NCBI GenBank assembly: GCA_016179165.1
Contig: JACORX010000054.1
Coordinates: 1 to 7,011 of the forward strand
Length of the DNA stretch: 7,011 bases
Source of the DNA: Candidatus Rokuibacteriota bacterium
Lineage (GTDB): Bacteria; Methylomirabilota; Methylomirabilia; Rokubacteriales; CSP1-6
Reading direction: 5' to 3'
Position 1 is the first letter of the stretch, and each line of letters opens with the position of its first letter. Both the position numbers and the translations under genes were made by a program. Under the pieces are notes generated by a model that saw only the letters and a list, made by a program, of their open reading frames with translations, ran no database searches and was not told the origin of the DNA. Of the stretch, positions 1 to 5,927 are shown piece by piece.

Positions 1-1
1 C

Positions 2-352
2 GCTCACGCGATTGAACGCTTCCAAGCCATGGACGAGGCGGGTGTGCTGAGCCACGTCTCCGATCACTATCGAACCGATCCGCTTACGAAGGCTGCCATC
101 CGTGAGCCGCTTCGTGTGATGTTTGCGCTCTACGACACTCTCCGGGCGCAGGTCCGTATTGACGAAGCGCGGACGGCGGGACAACAAGCATGGGTCTACT
201 CGACGGGCGAAGTCTCGGGGCGGCTACGGTGGCTTGGCACGTGGATGCCTATCCTCTCGTGGCAGCACGAGCCGGAGGTCGCGCAGCGGGAGCAGGGAGT
301 CTGGCGGCTCTACGGCTACGCCTACTCGGGGTCTACGAGGACGTCACGCTGA
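2..352 (+). CDS. NTF2/SnoaL-like protein, C-terminal part (5' end outside window)
   Basis: The frame is open from the first bases of the window to a TGA at 350-352, so the start codon may lie upstream; the ATG at 29 is internal or an alternative start. About 116 residues are visible. The pattern is an N-terminal helix (AIERFQAMDEAGVLSHV), a YRTDP turn, a second helix (REPLRVMFALYDTLRAQV), then strand-like segments with AWVYSTGEVSGRL and a closing GVWRLYGYA. This resembles the small cone-shaped NTF2-like fold (SnoaL/DUF4440-type proteins), which binds small hydrophobic ligands or serves as a small enzyme. No catalytic residues can be assigned. GC content is lower than in the following genes. 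The last residues (SGSTRTSR) look unlike a family end. The fold call is by eye and moderate; the reading frame being real is more likely than the function. Confidence 0.5.
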   Translation, partial: AHAIERFQAMDEAGVLSHVSDHYRTDPLTKAAIREPLRVMFALYDTLRAQVRIDEARTAGQQAWVYSTGEVSGRLRWLGTWMPILSWQHEPEVAQREQGVWRLYGYAYSGSTRTSR

Positions 353-361
353 AGGGAAAGT

Positions 362-377
362 AGCCCGCGAGCGGGCT
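362..377 (+). terminator. possible weak terminator hairpin after the NTF2-like gene
   Basis: A 6-bp GC-rich inverted repeat (AGCCCG / CGGGCT, loop CGAG) begins 9 bases after the TGA of the upstream gene. There is no T tract after it, so it is at best a weak or factor-assisted terminator. Position is the main argument. Confidence 0.3.
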
Positions 378-453
378 CAGCCGGGGGCTGCTCGGGAAGG
401 GCAGGGCGGAAGCGCGCCCCGGCTGACAGTCGTGGCGGGCCGGGGCGCCGGTG

Positions 454-459
454 TATATT
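454..459 (+). promoter_or_regulatory. candidate -10 element for the MoxR operon
   Basis: TATATT stands out in very GC-rich sequence, 8 bases upstream of the ATG at 468. Transcription would start at or next to the start codon, giving a leaderless or nearly leaderless mRNA. No good -35 at 16-18 bp spacing and no clear Shine-Dalgarno sequence are seen. It is the only AT-rich promoter-like hexamer in the 115-base gap before the operon. Confidence 0.35.
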
Positions 460-467
460 GGACGTCT

Positions 468-1403
468 ATGTCCCACGCGCTCGATCTGATCCACCGTGTC
501 GAGGCCAGCGTCGGCCGCGCCTTGGTCGGCAAGCCCGAGGTCATCCGGCTGGCCGTCGTGGGACTTCTCGCGCGCGGGCACCTCCTGATCGAGGACGTCC
601 CCGGCGTCGGCAAGACCACGCTGGCCGCGGCGCTCGCCCGCTCCATCGGCGCGGGTTTCCAGCGGATCCAGTTCACCTCCGACATGCTGCCGTCCGACGT
701 CATCGGCGTCAGCATCTGGGAGCCGGGCAAGAGCGAGTTCGTCTTCAAGCCGGGCCCGCTCTTCACCAACATCGTGCTGGCCGACGAGATCAACCGCACC
801 ACGCCCAAGACGCAGTCGAGCCTGCTCGAGGCCATGAACGAAGCGCAGGTCTCGCTCGACCACACGACGTATCCGCTGCCGCGGCCCTTCATGGTGCTCG
901 CGACCCAGAACCCGCGAGAGCACGAGGGCACGTACCCGCTGCCCGAGTCCCAGCTGGACCGCTTCCTCCTGCGCATCCGCATCGGCTATCCCGGCGCGCC
1001 GGACGAGAAATCCGTGCTGCGCGGCGCGGGCTCGCCCGTGCTCGAGGCCCTGGTGCCGGTCCTCCAGGCGGAAGACGTGATGGCGCTCCAGGAGGAGGCC
1101 GACCGCGTGCGGGCCGACGAGTCGGTGCTCGACTACATCATGGCGCTGGTCGCCGCCACGCGAACCTCGCCGCTGCTCTCGCTCGGCGTGAGCCCGCGCG
1201 GATCGCTCGCGCTCCTGCGCGCGGCCCGGGCGCAGGCGCTCGCCGACGGCCGCGACTACCTCGTGCCCGACGACGTCAAGAGCCTCGCCGTCCCGGCGCT
1301 CGCCCACCGCGTCATGGTCAAGGGCCGCGGCGCCCAGGGCGGCGGCCTGGACGCCGAAGCCGTGCTGCGCTCGATCGTCCAGGACGTCCCCGTCCCGCGC
1401 TGA
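468..1403 (+). CDS. MoxR-family AAA+ ATPase
   Basis: A 311-residue protein, the usual length for MoxR ATPases, which act as ATP-driven chaperones that remodel or activate partner proteins, often with von Willebrand-like or DUF58 partners. Motifs in order: Walker A at residues 43-51 (DVPGVGKTT); substrate-facing insert (SDMLPSDVIGV, 71-81) and FKPGPLF (93-99); Walker B 102-107 (IVLADE) followed by INRTTPKTQSSLLEAMNE; sensor 1 at 144-149 (LATQNP); the EGTYPLPESQLDRF signature (153-166) with the candidate arginine finger R165; and sensor 2 at 240-246 (GVSPRGS) in the C-terminal lid. All key residues are present. The frame is open far upstream (to 123), but homology begins at MSHALDLIHRVE, so the ATG at 468 is chosen; it has no strong Shine-Dalgarno. 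It is first in an operon with the DUF58 gene 16 bases downstream. Family is certain; client is inferred. Confidence 0.95.
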   Translation: MSHALDLIHRVEASVGRALVGKPEVIRLAVVGLLARGHLLIEDVPGVGKTTLAAALARSIGAGFQRIQFTSDMLPSDVIGVSIWEPGKSEFVFKPGPLFTNIVLADEINRTTPKTQSSLLEAMNEAQVSLDHTTYPLPRPFMVLATQNPREHEGTYPLPESQLDRFLLRIRIGYPGAPDEKSVLRGAGSPVLEALVPVLQAEDVMALQEEADRVRADESVLDYIMALVAATRTSPLLSLGVSPRGSLALLRAARAQALADGRDYLVPDDVKSLAVPALAHRVMVKGRGAQGGGLDAEAVLRSIVQDVPVPR

Positions 1404-1419
1404 GCGCCGCACCGCTGTC

Positions 1420-2484
1420 ATGAAGTGGCCCGCCTTTCCGCAGACATTTCCCGCCCCCGCGAGGCGCATAGTGGATAGCGAGTGGTGGTGGCAACCGTTC
1501 AGGCCGCGTCGTACCATCTGGCCGACTCGCGACGGCTGGTGGTGCCTGTTCGTGGTCATCGGGCTCGGCGTCGCCGCGATCAACACCGGCAACAACCTCC
1601 TCTACCTGCTCGTCTCGCTCCTGCTGAGCCTCATCGTGGTGTCCGGCGTGCTGTCGGAGCAGTCGATGCGGGGCCTGCGCCTGGAGGCCGACGTGCCCGA
1701 GGAGATCTTTGCTCACACGCCCGCGGTCTTCGGCGCCGCGCTCGCCAACCGCAAGCGCCGGCTGACCTCGTACTCGGTCACGCTCGAGCTGCTCGCGCGC
1801 GGCGGGCCGACGCGTTTCATCTACCTGCCGCGGCTCGAGGCCGGCCACGAACGGCTGCTGACGTGGGAAGAGATCCCGCCGGCCCGCGGGCGTTGGCGCC
1901 TGGCCGGCGTACGGCTCACGACCCGTTTCCCCTTCGGGCTTTTTCTCAAGGCGGGCCGCGTCATGCTGGACCGCGACGTGCTCGTGTTCCCGGCGGTGCA
2001 GTCGATCTCGTCCGAGACGCTCCACCGGCTCGTGGGAGACGGCACCTCGACGATACGCCGGCGCGGGCGCGGCCACGACCTCTACAATCTCCGCACCTAC
2101 CGGGCGGGGGACGACCCGCGGCTCATCCACTGGCGGTCGAGCGCCAAGGCCGAGTCGCTGCTCGTGCGCGAGATGGAGGCCGAGACGACCGAGGACACAC
2201 GCGTCGTCCTTTCGGGCAGGGGCGAGCGGGGCGCGGCGAGGCTCGAAGCGGCCCTCTCCGAGGCGGCCTCCATCGCGGTGCACCTGGCGCGCGCCGGCGC
2301 CGGGGTCGAGCTCACGGGCGCGGGGCTCTTCGTGCCGCTCGGGCGCGGGGTCGGCCAGGCTCGGCGCATCCTGACGGAGCTGGCTCTCTACGATCCGCGC
2401 GCTGCCGGGGCAGACGCCGCAGCGCCCAGGCCCGACGCCGCGGGCTGGCGCTCGCTGCGCGAAGTGCGCGTGGAGCTCGACTGA
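1420..2484 (+). CDS. DUF58 domain membrane protein
   Basis: A 354-residue protein. After a basic N-terminus (FRPRRTIWPTRDGWW) come two membrane segments around residues 40-54 and 60-78, joined by the AINTGNNLLYLL motif typical of these proteins. The rest is soluble. The DUF58 signature is at 216-243: GRGHDLYNLRTYRAGDDPR, then IHWRSSAK. The last ~100 residues resemble the vWA-like half of the family (alternating strands and helices, e.g. EAALSEAASIAVHLARAG), with no obvious DxSxS metal site. DUF58 proteins are the regular partners of MoxR ATPases. The gene lies 16 bases after the ATPase and its TGA is directly followed by the next ATG, implying coupled translation. The start is uncertain: ATG 1420 has no clear Shine-Dalgarno, while GTG 1471 (in frame, residue 18) has GAGG at 1461-1464 with 6-base spacing. 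Biochemical function is unknown for the family; a role at the envelope is inferred. Confidence 0.9.
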   Translation: MKWPAFPQTFPAPARRIVDSEWWWQPFRPRRTIWPTRDGWWCLFVVIGLGVAAINTGNNLLYLLVSLLLSLIVVSGVLSEQSMRGLRLEADVPEEIFAHTPAVFGAALANRKRRLTSYSVTLELLARGGPTRFIYLPRLEAGHERLLTWEEIPPARGRWRLAGVRLTTRFPFGLFLKAGRVMLDRDVLVFPAVQSISSETLHRLVGDGTSTIRRRGRGHDLYNLRTYRAGDDPRLIHWRSSAKAESLLVREMEAETTEDTRVVLSGRGERGAARLEAALSEAASIAVHLARAGAGVELTGAGLFVPLGRGVGQARRILTELALYDPRAAGADAAAPRPDAAGWRSLREVRVELD

Positions 2485-4545
2485 ATGTCCGCGCTCTTCG
2501 CACTCCGCCTCATCACGTACCTCCTCGTCTGCGCCGGCGGCGCCGCGCTCGCCCTGGCGGGGCTGCTGGGCCCGGTCGGCGGGGCAATCCTGGCGCTCGC
2601 CCTCACGGGCAGCTGGGTCGTCGACCAGGTGCGCGACCGCATGCCGGTGCGGCCGATCTTCGTTTGGGCGCTCGTTGTGGCCGCGGCCGTCGCGATCGCG
2701 CTCGACCTGCTCTACCTTGCCCAGAACCTCCTCGACGGCATGGTCCATCTCCTGCTTTTTCTCATCCTGATGCGTCTCTTCCGCCGCCGCTCGCTGAAGG
2801 ACCTGCGGGACGCGGGCTTCCTCTCCTTTTTCATGCTGGTGGCGGCCTCGGTCGTCACGTTCGACGTGAGCTTCCTCTTCGTCTTCATCGCCTTTCTTTT
2901 GCTTTGCACCTGGATGCTGATCCTGCACCACGTCGTCTCCGAGTCGGAGCGGGCGAAGACCGGCGTCACCGATCTCACGGCGGGCGGATTCGGGCCGCGG
3001 AGCCTGCTCTTCAGGATTTCGCTCGCGGCGGCGGCGGGGACGTTCGCGCTCGCGGGCCTGATGTTCTTCATCATCCCGCGCGTGGGGCAGGCGACGCTGC
3101 CCTTCCGGGCCGAGCTCGGCAAGCGCATCTCCGGCTTCACCGACCGCGTGGAGCTGGGCGCGTACGGCGAGATCGAGACCGACGAGACGGTGGTGATGCG
3201 CGTGCACTTCCCGGAGAGGGTGAAGGACCCCGAGCGGCTGCCCAGCCTTCGCTGGCGCGGGCTCGCCTTCGACCGCTTCGACGGGCGCATCTGGGAGGCG
3301 TCCCCGCGCCGGCGCGGGCTCCTCCGGCGCGACCCGTCGGGTGAGTTTCGCGTCACCGAGCCCCGGGGCGCCGGGCCGCTCGTGCGCCAGGAGATCTTCC
3401 TCGATCCGATCGGTGTCGACGCCGTCTTCGCCGCCCCGCGGGCGGTTCGCATACAGATGCAGGTGGGCGCCGTCGGGCTCGACGAGATGGGCAGCATCAC
3501 CACGCCGGCGTCGTCAGCGCGGCTCCAGTACTCGGTGGACTCCGAGCTCGAGGTCACGCCGCCCCCCGGTCTGCGCGCCGCCGCCTGGCCGGTTGTCTCC
3601 CAGTTGCCGGAGACCGCGCGTTATCTCCAGCTGCCGCCCCTGCCGGACCGCATCCGGGCCCTCGCGCGCGAGGTGACGGCGGGCAGCCGGAGCCCCTACG
3701 AGGCCGCCCTCAAGCTGAACCACTACCTGAGTACCCAGTTCACGTACACCCTCGTTCTCAAGCAGCAGACGACGCTCGGCCCGATCGAGGAGTTCCTCTT
3801 CGTGCGGCGCTCGGGCAACTGCGAGTACTTCGCCGCCGCGATGGCCGTCATGCTGCGGAGCGTCGGTATCCCGGCGAGAGTCATCGGTGGCTTCCAACGT
3901 GGAGAATGGAATCCGTACGGCGCCTACTTCATGGTCCGGATGAAGGACGCGCACTCCTGGGTCGAGGCATTCCTCGACGGCCCGGGCTGGGTCACCTTCG
4001 ATCCCTCGCCGCGCGCCGCTGCCGAGGAGGCGTTTGGCGCGCCGAGCGCGGCCGTGCTCTATCTGGACGCGCTCCGCATGCGCTGGTATCGCTACGTGGT
4101 CAACTGGAGCCTGCGCGACCAGGTGAGCATGGCGACTTCAGTGCACCGCGGGGCGTCGGAGTGGCGCGGCTCCCTGCTGGGCTGGCGAGACTCGTTGCGC
4201 GCCGTGCCGCGCTGGTGGGTGGCCGCGATCGTGGTGTTGATCCTCGTTGCGGCCTGGTCCCTCCGGCGCTATGCGCCGGGCGCCGGCCGCCGCGCGGCTG
4301 CGGCCGGCGTGCCGCGCTTCTACCTCCAGGCCCTGCGGGCGCTGGCACGGCGCGGCTTCCGCCGGGGCTCAGCGGAGACGGCGCGCGAGTTCTCGCAGCG
4401 CGTCGAGGGCGCAGCGCCCCCGTTCGCGTCGGCGGTCGCGCAGCTCACGGCCGCCTACGAGCGCTGCCGCTTCGGCGAGGGCGCGCTCTCGCCTGAAGAG
4501 GCGGCCGCGCTGGACGCCTCGCTCGCCGCCCTCCGCCGCCGGTAG
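2485..4545 (+). CDS. TgpA-type membrane transglutaminase-like protease (DUF3488-transglutaminase-DUF4129)
   Basis: A 686-residue protein of normal length for the TgpA family. The N-terminal ~200 residues are a DUF3488 block with about six to seven membrane segments (roughly 6-28, 30-46, 58-78, 82-99, 110-126, 128-147, 176-197), including the LLLFLILMRLFRRRSLKDL stretch. Next come the IIPRVG and GFTDRVELGAYGEI motifs and LRWRGLAFDRFDGRIWE, typical of the extracytoplasmic part. The transglutaminase core spans about 400-515: Cys446 (RRSGNCEYFAAAM), His490 (KDAHSWVEAF) and Asp506 (VTFDPSPRA) form an intact Cys-His-Asp triad. A last membrane helix (577-593) is followed by a cytosolic DUF4129-like tail (FYLQALRALARRGFRRG). 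The catalytic domain should face the periplasm. Its ATG abuts the DUF58 stop with no gap. TgpA of Pseudomonas aeruginosa is an essential member; the natural substrate is not established, and cell-envelope processing is inferred. Confidence 0.93.
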   Translation: MSALFALRLITYLLVCAGGAALALAGLLGPVGGAILALALTGSWVVDQVRDRMPVRPIFVWALVVAAAVAIALDLLYLAQNLLDGMVHLLLFLILMRLFRRRSLKDLRDAGFLSFFMLVAASVVTFDVSFLFVFIAFLLLCTWMLILHHVVSESERAKTGVTDLTAGGFGPRSLLFRISLAAAAGTFALAGLMFFIIPRVGQATLPFRAELGKRISGFTDRVELGAYGEIETDETVVMRVHFPERVKDPERLPSLRWRGLAFDRFDGRIWEASPRRRGLLRRDPSGEFRVTEPRGAGPLVRQEIFLDPIGVDAVFAAPRAVRIQMQVGAVGLDEMGSITTPASSARLQYSVDSELEVTPPPGLRAAAWPVVSQLPETARYLQLPPLPDRIRALAREVTAGSRSPYEAALKLNHYLSTQFTYTLVLKQQTTLGPIEEFLFVRRSGNCEYFAAAMAVMLRSVGIPARVIGGFQRGEWNPYGAYFMVRMKDAHSWVEAFLDGPGWVTFDPSPRAAAEEAFGAPSAAVLYLDALRMRWYRYVVNWSLRDQVSMATSVHRGASEWRGSLLGWRDSLRAVPRWWVAAIVVLILVAAWSLRRYAPGAGRRAAAAGVPRFYLQALRALARRGFRRGSAETAREFSQRVEGAAPPFASAVAQLTAAYERCRFGEGALSPEEAAALDASLAALRRR

Positions 4546-4566
4546 CGCGCCGCGGGGGGGCCTCGG

Positions 4567-5010
4567 TTACCGGCGGAGCCGCCGGTGGTCGACCATCAGT
4601 CAGCGATCCTGGACGATCTTGATGCCGGCGCGGGCGAGCGTTTCAGCGACGGCGTCGTTCGTGATGCCCGTCTGGATCCAGACGACCTTGGGGTGCGCGG
4701 CCAGGATGTCGGGCACGTGCTGTGGGATGTCGTGCGAGCGCCTGAAGATGTTGACCATGTCCACGGGCTGCGGGACATCGGCGAGCTTGCGGTAGATCGG
4801 GCGGCCGAAGATCTCCCTCGCGTCAGGGAAGTAGACGGGCACCGGCACGATGTCGTAGCCGGCGCGCGCCATGTACTCCGGCACGTAGAAGGCCGGCCGG
4901 TCCCGTTGGGCTTCGGTCTTGATGCCGAGGACGGCGATGCGCCGGCACTCGCGAAGAATGGCCTCGATGCCCTCCGGCGAATCCACGAGCTTGTCGCGCC
5001 AGCCGTCCAT
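4567..5010 (-). CDS. CoA-binding (YccU-type) protein, candidate selenoprotein (UGA at 4602-4600 read as Sec)
   Basis: A small Rossmann-fold protein of the CoA_binding_2 family: RRIAVLGIK (residues ~23-31) is the nucleotide-binding strand-loop, followed by DRPAFYVPEYMARAGYDIVP, VPVYFPDAREIFGRPIYRKL, PVDMVNIFRRSHDI and VVWIQTGITNDAVAETLARAG. The first TGA (4600-4602) would end it at 136 residues with IVQDR. Family members, for example the Thermus protein as I recall it (ADRCLMVEHKRL), continue with a conserved Cys and LMVEH. Here the frame after TGA reads LMVDHRRLRR then TAA at 4567-4569, so the TGA takes the place of the Cys codon exactly. I therefore annotate through to 4567 with residue 137 as selenocysteine; the conservative alternative is 4600-5010 with a slightly truncated C-terminus from a TGC-to-TGA mutation or sequencing error. 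It converges on the transglutaminase gene, 21 bases away. Members of this family bind CoA; cellular role is poorly known. Family call firm (0.9); recoding is inference. Confidence 0.85.
4569..4586 (-). promoter_or_regulatory. candidate bacterial SECIS hairpin downstream of the UGA
   Basis: On the minus-strand mRNA this is a perfect 7-bp stem (ACCGGCG / CGCCGGU) with loop GCUC. The stem starts 13 nt and the loop 20 nt after the UGA at 4602-4600. Bacterial SECIS elements are stem-loops inside the coding sequence just after UGA, with a small apical loop carrying a G in its first positions, at about this distance; this fits. The same inverted repeat could instead work as a terminator between the two convergent genes, but neither side has a T tract. 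Confidence 0.45.
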
Positions 5011-5016
5011 GCCCCG

Positions 5017-5022
5017 AGTGTA
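5017..5022 (-). promoter_or_regulatory. candidate -10 element for the CoA-binding gene
   Basis: TACACT on the minus strand ends exactly 6 bases before the ATG at 5010, so transcription would start at the start codon (leaderless mRNA). No convincing -35 and no Shine-Dalgarno sequence are visible. It lies in the 48-base divergent gap shared with the cobalamin adenosyltransferase gene. Confidence 0.28.
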
Positions 5023-5045
5023 GCAAGTGTGCTAGCCTCGATGGC

Positions 5046-5050
5046 GGAGG
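5046..5050 (+). promoter_or_regulatory. Shine-Dalgarno sequence that decides the adenosyltransferase start
   Basis: GGAGG stands 8 bases before ATG 5059. It lies downstream of the other in-frame ATG at 5041, so it supports 5059 as the start, as does the family-typical N-terminus MAIRITRVSTRTGD. Confidence 0.8.
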
Positions 5051-5058
5051 AATTTCCA

Positions 5059-5670
5059 ATGGCGATTCGTATCACGCGCGTCTCCACCCGCACCGGCGAC
5101 ACTGGCGACACCGCGCTCGTCGGCGGACGGCGCGTCCCGAAGGACGCACCCCGCATCGAGGCCTACGGCACGATCGACGAGCTCAACTCGATCGTCGGCC
5201 TCGCGCGCGTCTTCAACGCGGAGCGCCTCAAGAAGGGCAAGGCGCCGCGTTGGCTCGACGGCGTCTTCCGCCAGATCCAGAACGAGCTGTTTGACCTGGG
5301 CAGCGAGCTGGCAACGCCCGACGACGCGGCCTACGAGGGCATGCACCGCGTGGGTGGCGCGCAGGTCAAGGCGCTCGAGGCGCTGATGGACCAGTGCCAG
5401 AAGGACCTGGCCCCGCTCAAATCCTTCGTACTCCCGGGCGGCGGGCGGGTCGGCGGCTTCCTCCACCAGGCGCGTACCGTTTGCCGCCGCGCCGAGCGCC
5501 GCGTGCTCGCGCTCTCGCGCGTCGAGCCGCTCAGCCCCTGGCCGCTCGCCTACGTCAACCGGTTGAGCGACCTCCTCTTCGTGCTCTCACGCTGGGTCGG
5601 CAAGAAGGGCGGCGAGACGGAGTATCTCTGGGAGCGGGGGCTCGCCTCCCACGCGCGCAAGAAGACATGA
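5059..5670 (+). CDS. PduO-type ATP:cob(I)alamin adenosyltransferase
   Basis: A 203-residue protein that would transfer the 5'-deoxyadenosyl group from ATP to cob(I)alamin, making coenzyme B12 (adenosylcobalamin) in the cytosol. Motifs of the PduO/MMAB family are intact: the ATP-binding N-terminal segment TRTGDTGDTALVGGRRV (residues 10-26); RIEAYGTIDELNS (32-44); FVLPGG (123-128) followed by FLHQARTVCRRAERR (134-148); and YVNRLSDLLFVLSRW (165-179). In family structures the conserved Arg and Asn/Asp residues in the last two segments line the ATP/corrinoid site of a helical-bundle trimer. Length is slightly above the usual ~180-190; about 10 extra residues lie around NAERLKKGKAPRWLD and the loop after PGG is Gly-rich (GRVGG). 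The start is fixed by GGAGG at 5046-5050. No B12-dependent enzyme gene is adjacent here. The stop overlaps the next start as ATGA, so it was built as an operon with the GNAT gene. Confidence 0.94.
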   Translation: MAIRITRVSTRTGDTGDTALVGGRRVPKDAPRIEAYGTIDELNSIVGLARVFNAERLKKGKAPRWLDGVFRQIQNELFDLGSELATPDDAAYEGMHRVGGAQVKALEALMDQCQKDLAPLKSFVLPGGGRVGGFLHQARTVCRRAERRVLALSRVEPLSPWPLAYVNRLSDLLFVLSRWVGKKGGETEYLWERGLASHARKKT

Positions 5671-5861
5671 CGGCGGGCTTCACCATCCGGCGCGCGCTGC
5701 CGGAGGACCACGCCGCCGTCGCGCGAGAGCTGGCGGGCTATCTCGCCTTCATCGGCGACGCGCTCGACGCTGAGGGCCTCGACCACGACATCGCCCACCG
5801 GCAGGAGGAGTACGACGGTAGGACGGGCGGTAAACCCGCATTCTCCGCAACCAATCCCTAA
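5667..5861 (+). pseudogene. truncated GNAT-family N-acetyltransferase (N-terminal fragment)
   Basis: Only 64 residues. The start MTAGFTIRRALPEDHAAVAR, followed by ELAGYLAFIGDALDAEGLD, is a typical GNAT opening (first strand and helices, about 50 residues). GNAT proteins run to about 150 residues and need the later acetyl-CoA-binding motif (R/QxxGxG/A), which is absent. Homology-like sequence stops near YDG (about 5819); the remaining RTGGKPAFSATNP is encoded by the 25-bp repeat and adjacent sequence, and TAA follows at 5859-5861. The ATG overlaps the adenosyltransferase stop (ATGA), so the intact gene was translationally coupled. I infer a rearrangement or insertion that replaced the 3' two-thirds; the product is probably non-functional. 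Confidence 0.75.
5828..5852 (+). repeat. 25-bp repeat, left copy
   Basis: The core TAAACCCGCATTCTCCGCAA and the bases around it match 6534-6558 at 22 of 25 positions in the same orientation. It begins about 8 bases after the GNAT homology stops. Like the right copy, it is followed by a hairpin containing CAAGGGG and ending in GCC, so the shared unit may be longer than 25 bp. Confidence 0.75.
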
Positions 5862-5862
5862 A

Positions 5863-5895
5863 AGACCAAGGGGAGCCAAAGGCTCCCCTTGGTCT
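5863..5895 (-). terminator. strong intrinsic terminator of pal
   Basis: A perfect 15-bp inverted repeat (left arm AGACCAAGGGGAGCC) with a 3-base loop. Read on the minus strand it lies 32 bases past the pal stop and runs into TTTAGGG, a short T tract directly at the stem base; on the plus strand it is preceded by AAA and not followed by Ts. It thus best serves pal, and may also stop transcription from the adenosyltransferase side. Confidence 0.85.
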
Positions 5896-5927
5896 CTGCG
5901 GGCTGCACCACTACCGACCCTGTGACG

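Noticed and set aside
123..467. N-terminal extension of the MoxR frame
   Set aside because: Arg/Ser/Gly-rich with no family resemblance, overlaps the NTF2-like gene, and is open only because of high GC.
1482..3344. Very long plus-strand frame across the DUF58 and transglutaminase genes, and minus-strand frames at 333-1595 and 1318-3207
   Set aside because: Arg/Ala/Pro- or His/Arg/Glu-rich translations without domains, typical shadows of GC-rich genes.
4569..4586. Simple bidirectional terminator between convergent genes
   Set aside because: No T tract on either strand, and the repeat lies inside the extended CoA-binding frame; kept as the alternative explanation of the SECIS-like hairpin.
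4585..5058. Long plus-strand open frame continuous with the adenosyltransferase
   Set aside because: It lies antisense to the CoA-binding gene, shows no family-like sequence, and the GGAGG plus family N-terminus fix the start at 5059.
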